Origin: DATHTC01 sp963746805
GTDB lineage: Bacteria; Actinomycetota; Thermoleophilia; Gaiellales; Gaiellaceae
Direction of reading: 5' to 3'
Assembly (NCBI GenBank): GCA_963746805.1
Contig: CAVVCQ010000008.1
Span: 744,001 to 808,000 of the forward strand
DNA length: 64,000 bases
A model generated the notes under the pieces. It worked only from the letters and a program-made list of their open reading frames with translations. It ran no database searches and was not told the DNA's origin. How positions within the stretch are numbered: the stretch's first letter is position 1; each line of letters begins with the position of its first letter. Below are positions 7,934 through 16,643 of the stretch, one piece after another. The position numbers and the translations under genes were made by a program.

Positions 7934-9027
7934 CACGGCGATCGTAGCGTCCGCTCGGCGATCGAAGCCGCGGCGCCGTCGACTCCCGCCTCGCGCTGGA
8001 TGTCGGCCTCGCACCGCTCCGGATCGAGCGTCTCGAGTAGAGCGGCCGAGCCGAGTGCCTCCGCCGCGGGCCGGACGAGCTCGAGCAGCTCGGCGCCGAG
8101 CTCCGCGGCCGTCGCCAGCCGGTCGCGCTCGGGCGCGACGAGCATCCCCTGCGGCCCGAAGCGCGCCGCCGCCCAGCGGTTCTGCGCGTAGAGGCCGCGG
8201 CCGGCGGCGTCGCCCTCGCGAGCCGGCGACTCGAGGGCAACCGCGCAGAGGGCCTGCATGAGCGCGACGAACGCGCCGGTCCGCTCGGCCGCGGTCGGCT
8301 GGTCGGGCATCCGCAGCTCGAGCGTCCCGTAGCGCGGGTGCGGGCGCACGTCCCACCAGAATGCCGTGTAGTCGCGCGGGAGCTCGAGCGCCATGAGCCG
8401 CTCGACATAGGCCTCCCACTCCTCGTACGACGCGAACGCGGGCGGCGCGCCGGAACGCGGCAGCTCGGCGAGGATCGGGCCGCGGTTCGAGGAGAAGCCC
8501 GTGTCCTCACCGGCCAGGAAGGGCGAGTTCGCCGAGAGCGCGAGCACGACCGGCAGCCACGGAAGGACAAACTCGAGCGCCCGCATGCACGCGTCGCCGT
8601 CGGGCATCCCGACATGGACGTGGAGCCCGTTCACGCCCTGGCGCCGGGCGGTGTGGCCGGCGTACTCGAGCATCTCGAGGTAGCGCGGCTCCTGGACGAC
8701 CTCGAGCGACTCGGGCGCGGCCGTCGGGTGCGTGCCGGCGGCGGCGATCCGGACGCCGCTCTCGCGCGCGGCGTCGTCAGCGGCTGCGCGGAGCGCGCGC
8801 ACGGCCTCGAGCGCCTCCGGCGCGTCGGCGCACACGTCGGTGTTGAGCTCGACGATCGACGCATGCAGCTCGGTCTTGAGCCGGCCCGGAAGCGGCCGGC
8901 CGTCGGCGGCGGCCAGGACCGCGGCGATCTCCGGCGCGGGGAGCAGCGTCTCCGCGTCGAGGAGCATGACCTCCTCCTCCACTCCGAGCGAGAGCGCACT
9001 GCTCTCACCCCAGTGGGCTTCGATCAC
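7933..9027 (-). CDS. Carboxylate-amine ligase, glutamate-cysteine ligase type 2 (YbdK/GCS2 family)
   Basis: The 364-aa length is normal for the GCS2 family. Landmarks are LGVEEEVMLLD near residue 14, ELHASIVELNTDVC, GLHVHVGM, ANSPF and the C-terminal segment LELRMPDQPT. Family members ligate glutamate (or another carboxylate) to cysteine or an amine using ATP; EgtA-like or YbdK-like roles are possible. I chose the GTG at 9027 because it overlaps the preceding stop and directly precedes the conserved VEEE core. It is the middle gene of a three-gene minus-strand operon with 4-nt overlaps on both sides. True glutamate-cysteine ligase activity is not assured. Confidence 0.85.
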   Translation of the reverse strand: MIEAHWGESSALSLGVEEEVMLLDAETLLPAPEIAAVLAAADGRPLPGRLKTELHASIVELNTDVCADAPEALEAVRALRAAADDAARESGVRIAAAGTHPTAAPESLEVVQEPRYLEMLEYAGHTARRQGVNGLHVHVGMPDGDACMRALEFVLPWLPVVLALSANSPFLAGEDTGFSSNRGPILAELPRSGAPPAFASYEEWEAYVERLMALELPRDYTAFWWDVRPHPRYGTLELRMPDQPTAAERTGAFVALMQALCAVALESPAREGDAAGRGLYAQNRWAAARFGPQGMLVAPERDRLATAAELGAELLELVRPAAEALGSAALLETLDPERCEADIQREAGVDGAAASIAERTLRSP

Positions 9028-9377
9028 TTCTTGACGCCGTGGACCGGGCGCCCCGCGGCTTCCCAGGCGTAGTACGACGCGCTGGGGCCGAATGCGGGCT
9101 CGTACGTGACGACGTGCGGGTTGCGGCCGACCGCCATCGCGCGCCCGGCGTGGCGCAGCAGGTTCGGGTCGTCGCGCTCCTGCCAGACGAGGATGAGGTG
9201 CGCGGCGGTCATGTGCTCGGCGACGAACGAGCAGCCGTCCGCGGGGCACGGGAACGGGTCGGTCGCGACGCAGTACCACCCCGCGTGGTCCTCGCCGGTG
9301 TCGTCGACCCAGAGGTCCTCGTCCTCGAGCAGCTCCTCCTCGTATACGACCGTGCGTCCGGGTTCCAGCGGCTCCAC
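9024..9377 (-). CDS. Conserved hypothetical protein with a C2H2-like Cys/His cluster
   Basis: This 117-aa acidic protein has no family I can name. It contains CPADGCSFVAEHMTAAH near residue 44, a Cys-x4-Cys plus His-x4-His arrangement that could bind zinc, and several Trp/Tyr residues in its C-terminal third. It starts at a GTG (9377) and its TGA overlaps the GTG of the GCS2 ligase, so the two are translationally coupled. Co-occurrence with an HMA protein suggests thiol or metal metabolism, but this is inference. Confidence 0.65.
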   Translation of the reverse strand: MEPLEPGRTVVYEEELLEDEDLWVDDTGEDHAGWYCVATDPFPCPADGCSFVAEHMTAAHLILVWQERDDPNLLRHAGRAMAVGRNPHVVTYEPAFGPSASYYAWEAAGRPVHGVKK

Positions 9378-9470
9378 GGCCGGAAAGGTAGCGACGGACC
9401 GGCGGCGTTCGGGATTCGCCTCACGCGGGAGTCGCCGGGTAGGCGGGCGGGAACTCCGCGCGGCGGACGG

Positions 9471-10655
9471 CTACTGCCGCCCGAGCGTGACGTCGATCGT
9501 CCGGCGCTCTCCGTCGCGGAGAATCTCGAGGCTGACCTCGTCGCCCGGTCGCCTGGCGTCGACTGCGGTCCGCAGCTCGCGGAGGGTGCCGATGCGCTTC
9601 CCGTCCACGCGGACGATCACGTCGCCGCCGAGCGCATAGCTCTCGCCCGCGACGACGACGTTCGTGTCCCCGCCGCGGAGGCCCGCGTCCGCGGCCGCGC
9701 CGTCCGGCTCGACCGACTGCACGAGCAAGCCACGTTCGACCGGGATCCGGAAGAGCTGCGCGAGCTGCGCGTCGAGCGCCAGCATCGAGGCGTCGAGCGC
9801 CGGCCGCACGACCGCGCCGCCGTCGAGCAGCTGGGCGACGACCTGCTTGACCGTGTTCACCGGCACCGCGAAGCCGAGCCCGGCGACGCCGCCCTCCTCG
9901 TCGACCGCGACCGCGGTGGTGACGCCGATCACGTGCCCGCGCGCGTCGAGGAGCGGCCCGCCGGAGTTGCCGCTGTTCAACGCCGCGTCGGTCTGGATGA
10001 CCTCGTCGATCTCGGCGCCGCTGGGCGACGTCAGCGGTCGCGCGAGGGCGCTGACGATCCCGGCGGTCACGGTGCGGTCGAGACCGAAGGGGTTGCCGAT
10101 GGCGACCACCGCGTCGCCCACCTCGACGTCGTCCGAGTTCCCGAGCCGCAGCGGCGTGAGCGCGGTCGCCGAGGTGTCCACCTGCAGCACCGCCAGATCG
10201 GTGTCGGGATCGGTGCCGACGACCCGCGCCCGCACCCGGTCGCGGTTGGAGAAGCTGACACTGACCTCGTCCGCACCGTCGATCACGTGCAGGTTCGTGA
10301 CGACGTGACCCGCCTTGTCCAGCACGAACCCGGAGCCGAAGCCGAGGCGCCGCTGCTCGCTGAAGGGGAGCCCGAAGAACGGGTCGGCGCCGATCCCGCG
10401 CAGGACGCGGGTGGCGTTCACCTGGACGACGCCGCGCCGCGAGCGCGCGTAGATCTCCCTGATCGCGAGCCCCTCCGTCCGCGAGCTGACGACGGGCAGC
10501 ACGGCCGCCGGCGGGACCCTGGCGACCTCGCGCACCGTCGTGACGGTGCCGCCGCCGACCACCTCCTGCCCGAGCAGCGCCAGAGCGGCGCCCGCAGTCC
10601 CTGAGGCAACGGCGAGGAGAACCGTGCGGAGCGTGTTCCGGGGTAGCACGCGCAC
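9471..10655 (-). CDS. HtrA/DegQ-like trypsin-fold serine protease with PDZ domain
   Basis: The 394-aa protein has one N-terminal membrane segment (TVLLAVASGTAGAALALLGQ), a chymotrypsin-like domain with the complete triad (His in TNLHVID, Asp in DTDLAVL, Ser in NSGNSGGPLL), and a C-terminal PDZ domain (GLLVQSVEPDGAAADAGLRG). It is predicted to be an extracytoplasmic, membrane-anchored quality-control protease. The GTG at 10655 is used because it yields a short cytoplasmic tail before the hydrophobic helix. It diverges from the NYN gene with 65 nt between the starts. Confidence 0.92.
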   Translation of the reverse strand: MRVLPRNTLRTVLLAVASGTAGAALALLGQEVVGGGTVTTVREVARVPPAAVLPVVSSRTEGLAIREIYARSRRGVVQVNATRVLRGIGADPFFGLPFSEQRRLGFGSGFVLDKAGHVVTNLHVIDGADEVSVSFSNRDRVRARVVGTDPDTDLAVLQVDTSATALTPLRLGNSDDVEVGDAVVAIGNPFGLDRTVTAGIVSALARPLTSPSGAEIDEVIQTDAALNSGNSGGPLLDARGHVIGVTTAVAVDEEGGVAGLGFAVPVNTVKQVVAQLLDGGAVVRPALDASMLALDAQLAQLFRIPVERGLLVQSVEPDGAAADAGLRGGDTNVVVAGESYALGGDVIVRVDGKRIGTLRELRTAVDARRPGDEVSLEILRDGERRTIDVTLGRQ

Positions 10656-10720
10656 CTTGTAGCAGGGTCGTCCGGAACAGCCGGTTGCGCACGAGTTAAG
10701 GCACTGCAAGCCTTGTCGCC

Positions 10721-11002
10721 GTGGCCGTCGTGCTCGTCGACGGGGAGAACGTCCGCCGCTCGCTCTGGCCGAACCTGGCGCACGACGAGCTCGAACGCCG
10801 CGCGGAGGCCTGGGGCGAGCGGGAGGGGCACGAGGTGCGGGTCGTCTGGGAGCCCGCCGACGACCGCATCGCCGCTGCGGCGCAGGGACTCGCGGCCGCA
10901 GGCACGCCGGTCTGGGTCGTCACGTCCGACCGCGGACTGAAGGCACGCGTCCCGGGCGCGGAGCGAATCCTCGGCGGCGGCTCCTTCGCGCGGTCGCTGT
11001 AG
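10721..11002 (+). CDS. NYN/PIN-like domain protein (putative RNase)
   Basis: This 93-aa protein shows the minimal NYN/PIN layout: a beta strand ending in acidic residues (VVLVDGENVRR near residue 3) and a later VVTSDRGLK segment near residue 67 with another Asp. Such acidic clusters bind metal in NYN ribonucleases such as YacP/Rae1-like proteins. It is much shorter than YacP (about 170 aa), so it may be a minimal variant. The start is GTG at 10721 without a clear Shine-Dalgarno sequence. Confidence 0.7.
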   Translation: MAVVLVDGENVRRSLWPNLAHDELERRAEAWGEREGHEVRVVWEPADDRIAAAAQGLAAAGTPVWVVTSDRGLKARVPGAERILGGGSFARSL

Positions 11003-11040
11003 GCACGTTTACGACGGGCAGCGGGCGGAAGCATCGCCGC

Positions 11041-12015
11041 ATGGCTCCGGAATTCGGCTTCCATCTGTCGTCCGAGGAGCACGACCCGAACGCGCTCGTG
11101 GCGCTCGCCGCGCGGGCGGAGGAGGCGGGCTTCGGCTACGCGTTCGTCTCCGACCACTTCCACCCGTGGGTCGACGCGCAGGGTCAGAGCCCCTTCGTCT
11201 GGAGCGTGATCGGCGGGATCGCGCAGGCCACCGAGCGCCTGAGGCTCGGGACCGGGGTCACGGCCCCGATCATCCGCATCCACCCCGCGATCGTGGCCCA
11301 GGCCGCGGCGACGAGCGCCGTGATGATGGACGGCCGGTTCTTCCTCGGCGTCGGCACCGGCGAGAACCTCAACGAGCACGTGCTCGGCGACAAATGGCCG
11401 ACGCCCGACGAGCGGCTCGACCTGCTCGAGGAGGCCGTGGAGCTCATGCGCTGCCTCTGGGACGGCGGGCTCCAGACCTTCCGCGGCGACCACTACGTCG
11501 TCGAGCAGGCGCGGCTGTACACGCTCCCGGACGAGCCGATCGAGATCTGCGTGGCCGCCGGAGCGCCGAAGGCCGCGCAGCTCGCGGGCAGGATCGGCGA
11601 CTCGCTCGTCTCGACGTCGATCGACGAGGAGGTCGTGCGGAACTACCGCGAGGCAGGCGGCGGCGGCCCCACGTACGTGAAGGTGACCCTCGTCTGGGAC
11701 GAGGACGCCGAGCGCGCGAAGCGCACGCTGTACGAGGTCTTCCCTAACACGGGCGCGCCGGGCGAGCTGACGACGGAGCTCGCGCTGCCGCGGCACTTCG
11801 AGCAGGTCGCCGAGGTGCTCACGCCGGACGGTCTCGCCGAGAAGGTGCCGTGCGGCCCGGACCCGGAGCCGGTGATCGAGCAGTGCCGGCAGGCGCTCGA
11901 GGCCGGCTTCACGCACCTTTACTTCCACCAGGTCGGGCCCGACCAGGACGGATTCTTCCGCTTCTGGGAGCAGGAGCTGCACCCGCGGCTCGAGCGGCTC
12001 CCGGCGGCGGCCTAG
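11041..12015 (+). CDS. F420-dependent LLM-class oxidoreductase (FGD-like, TIGR03557-type)
   Basis: The 324-aa protein has the luciferase-like TIM-barrel signatures of F420-dependent glucose-6-phosphate dehydrogenase relatives: FVSDHFHPWVDAQGQSPF near residue 36, RLGTGVTAPIIRIHPAIVAQ near 62-83, and FFLGVGTGENLNEHVLG near 100. The members transfer hydride from a substrate to coenzyme F420. The substrate cannot be assigned; this subgroup is close to but not identical with Fgd1. The ATG at 11041 fits the family N-terminus (MAPEFGFHLSSEE). It precedes the small Rho_N-like gene by 17 nt. Confidence 0.88.
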   Translation: MAPEFGFHLSSEEHDPNALVALAARAEEAGFGYAFVSDHFHPWVDAQGQSPFVWSVIGGIAQATERLRLGTGVTAPIIRIHPAIVAQAAATSAVMMDGRFFLGVGTGENLNEHVLGDKWPTPDERLDLLEEAVELMRCLWDGGLQTFRGDHYVVEQARLYTLPDEPIEICVAAGAPKAAQLAGRIGDSLVSTSIDEEVVRNYREAGGGGPTYVKVTLVWDEDAERAKRTLYEVFPNTGAPGELTTELALPRHFEQVAEVLTPDGLAEKVPCGPDPEPVIEQCRQALEAGFTHLYFHQVGPDQDGFFRFWEQELHPRLERLPAAA

Positions 12016-12032
12016 CGAACAGGAGGGACACC

Positions 12033-12302
12033 ATGCCGAAGAGCGACCACGGCCCCAGCATCAAGGACGACGAGCTCTACGAGGAGCTCCGCGACGACGG
12101 CGAGAGCAAGGAGAAGGCGGCAAGGATCGCCAACGCGGCCGCGAACGAGGGCCGGTCGGAGGTCGGACGCCGCGGCGGCGAGTCCGGCTCCTACGACGAC
12201 TGGACCGTCGACGAGCTGCAGCAGCGCGCGAAGGAGATCGGGCTCGAGGGGTACTCGGAGATGAACAAGCGCGAGCTGATCAGCGCGCTGCGCAACCACT
12301 AA
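12033..12302 (+). CDS. Small Rho_N/SAP-like domain protein
   Basis: This 89-aa hydrophilic protein has an N-terminal charged helical part (DDELYEELRDDGESKEKAAR) and a C-terminal Rho-termination-factor N-like or SAP-like helix-extended-helix (DWTVDELQQRAKEIGLEGYS). The latter is a short nucleic-acid-binding motif. Highly similar small proteins are widespread in actinobacteria and proteobacteria, and their function is unsettled. It has one of the clearest ribosome binding sites of the window (AGGAGGG at 12021-12027) before ATG 12033, suggesting strong expression. The next gene, aconitase, follows after 16 nt. Confidence 0.85.
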   Translation: MPKSDHGPSIKDDELYEELRDDGESKEKAARIANAAANEGRSEVGRRGGESGSYDDWTVDELQQRAKEIGLEGYSEMNKRELISALRNH

Positions 12303-12318
12303 GTGGTCTAATCGGAGC

Positions 12319-15052
12319 GTGAGCACCGCACGCTCCGAGTTGCGCGTCGGCGACGCGTCGTACGAGATCTTCCGCCTCGACGCGCTGCAGTCCCGCTACG
12401 ACGTCGAGCGCCTGCCGTACACGCTGAAGATCCTGCTCGAGAACGCGCTCCGGCACGGCAGCGAGGAGGACGCCGAGGCGGTCGCGACATGGGAGGCGAA
12501 GGCCGAGCCGTCGCGCGAGATCTCGTTCACGCCTGCCCGCGTACTCCTGCAGGACTTCACGGGCGTCCCGGCGATCGTCGACCTCGCGGCGATGCGCGCC
12601 GCCATGCAGGACCTCGGCGGCGACCCCGCCCGGATCAACCCGCTGCTGCCGTCCGAGCTCGTCATCGACCACTCGGTACAGGTCGACGAGTTCGCCTCGG
12701 CGCGCGCGATCGGGCGCAACACCGAGCTCGAGTTCCAGCGGAACCGCGAACGCTATGCGTTCCTGCGCTGGGGCCAGACCGCGTTCGACAACTTCTCGGT
12801 CGTCCCGCCGAACACCGGGATCGTCCACCAGGTCAACCTCGAGTTCCTCGCGCGCGTCGTCGAGTCGCGCGACGGCCGCGCCTTCCCGGACACGCTCGTC
12901 GGCACCGACTCGCACACCACGATGGTCAACGGGCTCGGGGTGCTCGGCTGGGGCGTCGGCGGGATCGAGGCCGAGGCGGCGATGCTCGGCGAGGCGATCT
13001 CGATGCTCGTGCCGCAGGTCGTCGGCTTCAAGCTCACCGGGCAGCTGCCCGAGGGATCGACGGCGACCGACCTCGTGCTCACGGTCACCGAGATCCTGCG
13101 CCGCGCGGGCGTCGTCGGGAAGTTCGTCGAGTACTTCGGCCCGGGCCTCGGGACGCTGCCGCTCGCCGACCGGGCGACGATCGGGAACATGTCACCCGAG
13201 TACGGCGCGACCTGCGGCTTCTTCCCGGTGGACGAGGTCACGCTCGGCTACCTGCGCCTGACCGGCCGTCCGGACGAGCGGATCGCGCTCGTCGAGGCCT
13301 ACTGCAAGGAGAACCTGCTCTGGCACGACCCGGAGCACCACCCGACCTACTCGGAGGTGCACGAGCTCGACCTGGACTCGGTGGAGCCGTCCCTCGCCGG
13401 CCCGCGGCGCCCGCAGGACCGCGTGCCGCTGTCCGACGCGAAGCGCGCGTTCGAGGGCTCCCTCGCGACGTTCGGCGTCGAGTACGCGGATCACGATGAG
13501 GGCCTGGCGGAGACCTTCCCGGCGAGCGACCCGACCAGCGAGCAGTCGCCCGGGAACGGCGCGACCCACACGGAGCCGGCGGAGGTCCTCGTTCCGGTCG
13601 CGCCGCGACCGCGCACCGCCCGCGTGAGCTACGAGGGCAGCGCGTTCGACCTCCGGCACGGATCCGTCGTGATCGCCGCGATCACGTCCTGCACGAACAC
13701 GTCGAACCCGGCCGTGATGGTCGCGGCCGGCCTGCTCGCGAAGAAGGCCGTGGAGCGCGGCCTCGCGCGTGCACCGTGGGTCAAGACGTCGCTCGCGCCG
13801 GGCTCGAAGGTGGTGACGGAGTACTACGCGAAGGCGGGGCTGACCCAGTACCTCGAGCAGCTCGGCTTCCACACGGTGGGCTACGGCTGCACCACCTGCA
13901 TCGGGAACTCCGGCCCGCTCCCGGAACCGATCTCGAAGGCGGTCGTCGACAACGATCTCGTCGTCTGCTCCGTCCTCTCGGGGAACCGGAACTTCGAGGC
14001 GCGTATCCACCCGGAGGTGAAGGCGAACTACCTCGCCTCGCCGCCGCTCGTGGTCGCGTACGCGCTCGCCGGCCGGATGGACCTCGACCTGACGACGGAG
14101 CCGCTCGGCACGGACGCCGACGGCGAGGACGTCTACCTCCGCGACCTCTGGCCGAGCTCCTTCGAGGTGCAGGAGACGATCGCGACGCTCGATCGACGGC
14201 GAGATGTTCCGGCGCACGTACGCCGACGTCTTCACCGGGCCTGACGAGTGGCGCGCGCTCGACACACCCGAGGGCGATCTGTTCGCCTGGGACGAGGCCT
14301 CGACCTACGTGCGGCGGCCGCCGTACTTCGACGGGATGCGCCACGAGCCGGGCTCGGTCGACGACTTCTCGGGCGCACGCTGCCTCGTCGTCCTCGGCGA
14401 CTCGGTCACGACCGACCACATCTCACCGGCGGGCTCGATCAAGCCCGACTCGCCGGCAGGGCACTACCTCGTCGACCACGGGGTCGAGCGGAAGGACTTC
14501 AACTCGTACGGCTCGCGCCGCGGCAACCACGAGGTGATGGTGCGCGGGACGTTCGCCAACGTCCGCCTGCGGAACCAGCTCGTGCCCGGCTCGGAGGGCA
14601 CCTGGACGGTGCACGTCCCGTCGGGCGAGGAGATGACGATCTACGACGCGTCGTGCCGCTACCTCGCGGAGGGCACGCCGCTGATCGTCATCGCCGGGGC
14701 GGAATACGGCTCCGGCTCGTCGCGCGACTGGGCGGCGAAGGGCCCGAACCTGCTCGGCGTCCGCGCCGCGATCGCCGAGTCGTACGAGCGGATCCACCGC
14801 TCGAACCTGCTGATGATGGGGATCCTCCCGCTGCAGTTCCTCCCCGGCGAGAACCGCGAGTCCCTCGGCCTCAGCGGCCGCGAGGAGTTCGCGATCGAGG
14901 GCCTCGAGAACGGCACGGCGGACGAGGTGACGGTGCGCGCGGACGACACGGAGTTCCGCGCCCGCGTGCGGCTCGACACGCCGCGCGAGCGCGAGTACCT
15001 GCGGCACGGCGGCATCCTCCCGTACGTGCTGCGGCGGCTCCTCCGCGACTGA
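12319..15052 (+). pseudogene. acnA: Aconitate hydratase A, interrupted by one frameshift near 14190
   Basis: The first frame (12319-14244) carries residues 1 to about 625, including the 4Fe-4S ligands in SCTNTSN and GCTTCIGNSGPL. The second frame (to 15052) carries the swivel domain with DSVTTDHISPAG and YGSGSSRDW. Together they make an AcnA/IRP-type aconitase of about 910 aa that interconverts citrate and isocitrate. At 14180-14205 the codons must shift by one extra base (or two missing) so that IATL is followed by IDGEMFRRTYADVF. No internal start with a good ribosome site precedes the second part. A sequence error is the simplest explanation. A linker before the second domain contains ETFPASDP, a motif recurring in unrelated small proteins. 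Confidence 0.88.
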
Positions 15053-15090
15053 CCGCAACCTGCGACGCGCGCTGCGCGTTGCAGTGAGGC

Positions 15091-15498
15091 ATGCGGGGTC
15101 CGAGGACGGGGTTGAGGTGGTCGGCGGCGCTGTGCGGCGTCGCCGTCGCGACCGGGCTGGCGGCCGTCTCCGGCGTCGCCGGGACGAGTGCCGGCGGCGA
15201 GCCTGCGCCGGCGGCGTTCCGGCTGGAGGACGGGTCGGCAGGGTGCCGGCTCGTCGACGGCGACACGCTCGCATGCCGGGCCGCCGGGAGCGACGCGGCT
15301 GCCGTATTGGCCGCGGACGGCTCGTCGCACCCGGGAGATGCCGACGTGGACTGGGACGACGGCACGCCCGTCCTGCTCGCGGCCGAGAGCTGGTGGAACG
15401 GCCCCTTCTCGTGCCGCGTCCGCGCCGCGGTCGTGACCTGCGCGGCCGCGGACGGCGCGATCACGGTCGAGCGCGGCGCGCTCGGCGGCGTCCGCTGA
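15091..15498 (+). CDS. Secreted hypothetical protein
   Basis: This 135-aa protein has an N-terminal signal peptide (hydrophobic stretch AALCGVAVATGLAAVSGVAG, residues about 12-31) and a small predicted extracellular domain with four Cys (GCRL, LACRA, FSCRV, VTCAA) that could form two disulfides. Two WW-like aromatic positions (AESWWNGPF) are visible. I do not recognise a family. It lies alone between aconitase and the molybdate operon, 38 nt after the aconitase stop. Confidence 0.6.
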   Translation: MRGPRTGLRWSAALCGVAVATGLAAVSGVAGTSAGGEPAPAAFRLEDGSAGCRLVDGDTLACRAAGSDAAAVLAADGSSHPGDADVDWDDGTPVLLAAESWWNGPFSCRVRAAVVTCAAADGAITVERGALGGVR

Positions 15499-15500
15499 GG

Positions 15501-15530
15501 TTGCGAAGAGCCGACACGAGGCGGTAGCCT
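15501..15530 (+). promoter_or_regulatory. Probable promoter of the molybdate operon
   Basis: TTGCGA (15501-15506), an 18-bp spacer and TAGCCT (15525-15530, TAnnnT type) lie 9 nt before the ATG at 15540. The transcript would therefore be nearly leaderless, a common arrangement in actinobacteria. This is inferred from sequence only. Confidence 0.45.
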
Positions 15531-15548
15531 GCCTAGGAGATGCCTAGG
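15530..15548 (+). promoter_or_regulatory. Tandem TGCCTAGG boxes overlapping the regulator start codon
   Basis: TGCCTAGG occurs at 15530-15537 and again at 15541-15548, exactly 11 bp apart, so both boxes lie on the same face of the helix. Each contains the palindrome CCTAGG. They cover the transcription start region and the ATG of the MerR/Mop regulator, which makes an autoregulatory operator plausible. Confidence 0.45.
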
Positions 15549-15914
15549 CAAAGCTACACAGCTGCGGAAGCGGCGCGCGCGCTCGGGATCAGCCTCGACA
15601 CGCTCAGGCGCTGGGACCGGTCGGGCCGGATCCGGGTCGAGCGCGACCGAGCGAACCGGCGGACGGTCCCGGCGAGCGAGGTCGAGCGCCTGCGCGGCCG
15701 CGACCGCGAGGAGCTGTCCGCGCGCAACCGCTTCCGCGGCGTCGTGCGCGCGGTGACGGTCGAGGGGCTCCTCGCCCAGGTCGAGATCGACGTGACCGAG
15801 CCGGCCCGCCTGGTTGCCCTGATCACCCGCGACGCCGCCACCGAGCTCGGCCTGCGGCCGGGAATGGCAGCGACGGGCGTCGTGAAGGCGACCTCGGTGA
15901 TGGTCGAACGATGA
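15540..15914 (+). CDS. Molybdate-responsive regulator: MerR-type HTH fused to a Mop/TOBE domain
   Basis: The 124-aa protein has an N-terminal MerR/excisionase-like HTH (YTAAEAARALGISLDTLRRW, residues 4-23) and a C-terminal molybdopterin-binding-like Mop/TOBE domain (NRFRGVVRAVTVEGLLAQVE to the VVKATSVMV end). The combination corresponds to the TOBE-domain regulators that precede mod operons. It likely senses molybdate and controls modABC. The ATG at 15540 sits just after a TAGCCT -10-like hexamer; its stop overlaps the modA start (ATGA). Confidence 0.87.
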   Translation: MPRQSYTAAEAARALGISLDTLRRWDRSGRIRVERDRANRRTVPASEVERLRGRDREELSARNRFRGVVRAVTVEGLLAQVEIDVTEPARLVALITRDAATELGLRPGMAATGVVKATSVMVER

Positions 15915-16642
15915 AAGCGGCCCTCTTCCTCGGGATCGCTGCGGCCGTCGTCGCCGTCGCCGTCGGCTCCGCCGCGCAGGCGGAGGAGCGGCCGCGCCTT
16001 CGCGTGCTCGCCGCCGCGTCGCTGACCGAGGCGTTTCCGCGCATCGACGGCCGGAACCGTTACGGCTTCGGCGGCTCGAACCAGCTCGCATTCCAGATCC
16101 GCCAAGGCGCACCGGCCGACGTCTTCGCGTCGGCGTCGCCGACGTACACGCAGGCGCTCTTCCGCGAGGGCCTCGTCGAGCGGCCCGTCCGCTTCGCCTC
16201 GAACTCGCTCGTCCTGATCGTCCCGCGCGAGAACCCGGCCGGCGTCCGCTCCGTGTTCGACCTGCGGCGCCGCGGGATCCGGATCGTCGTCGGGAGCCCG
16301 CAGGTGCCGATCGGCTCGTACACGCGCACCGTCCTCGAGCGGCTCCGGCTCACGCGGCCGGTGCTCGCGAACGTGGTGAGCCAGGAGCCCGATGTGAAGG
16401 GGATCGTCACGAAGGTCGCCCTCGGGGAGGCGGACGCCGGGTTCGTCTACGCCACGGACGCGCGAGCGGCGGGGCGGCGCGTCGTGAAGATCAGCCTGCC
16501 CGCGCGGGCGCAGCCGGTCGTGCGCTACGAGGTCGCGGTGGTGGCGCGCAGCGAGCACAGGACCGCTGCGCGGGCGTGGATCCGGACGCTGCTCGGCCCG
16601 CGGGCGCAGCGGGTCCTCCGCGGCGCGGGCTTCGGGCCCTAG
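15911..16642 (+). CDS. modA: Molybdate ABC transporter substrate-binding protein ModA
   Basis: The 243-aa protein has a signal peptide (residues 1-25, FLGIAAAVVAVAVGSAAQA) and a ModA core: LRVLAAASLTEAF near residue 32, FGGSNQLAFQIRQGAPADVF, and an ATDARAAG segment typical of the oxyanion-binding fold. Unlike most actinobacterial ModA proteins it has no lipobox Cys, so how it is retained outside the cell is unclear. It overlaps the regulator stop by 4 nt and is followed by modB after 1 nt. Confidence 0.9.
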   Translation: MKAALFLGIAAAVVAVAVGSAAQAEERPRLRVLAAASLTEAFPRIDGRNRYGFGGSNQLAFQIRQGAPADVFASASPTYTQALFREGLVERPVRFASNSLVLIVPRENPAGVRSVFDLRRRGIRIVVGSPQVPIGSYTRTVLERLRLTRPVLANVVSQEPDVKGIVTKVALGEADAGFVYATDARAAGRRVVKISLPARAQPVVRYEVAVVARSEHRTAARAWIRTLLGPRAQRVLRGAGFGP

Positions 16643-16643
16643 C

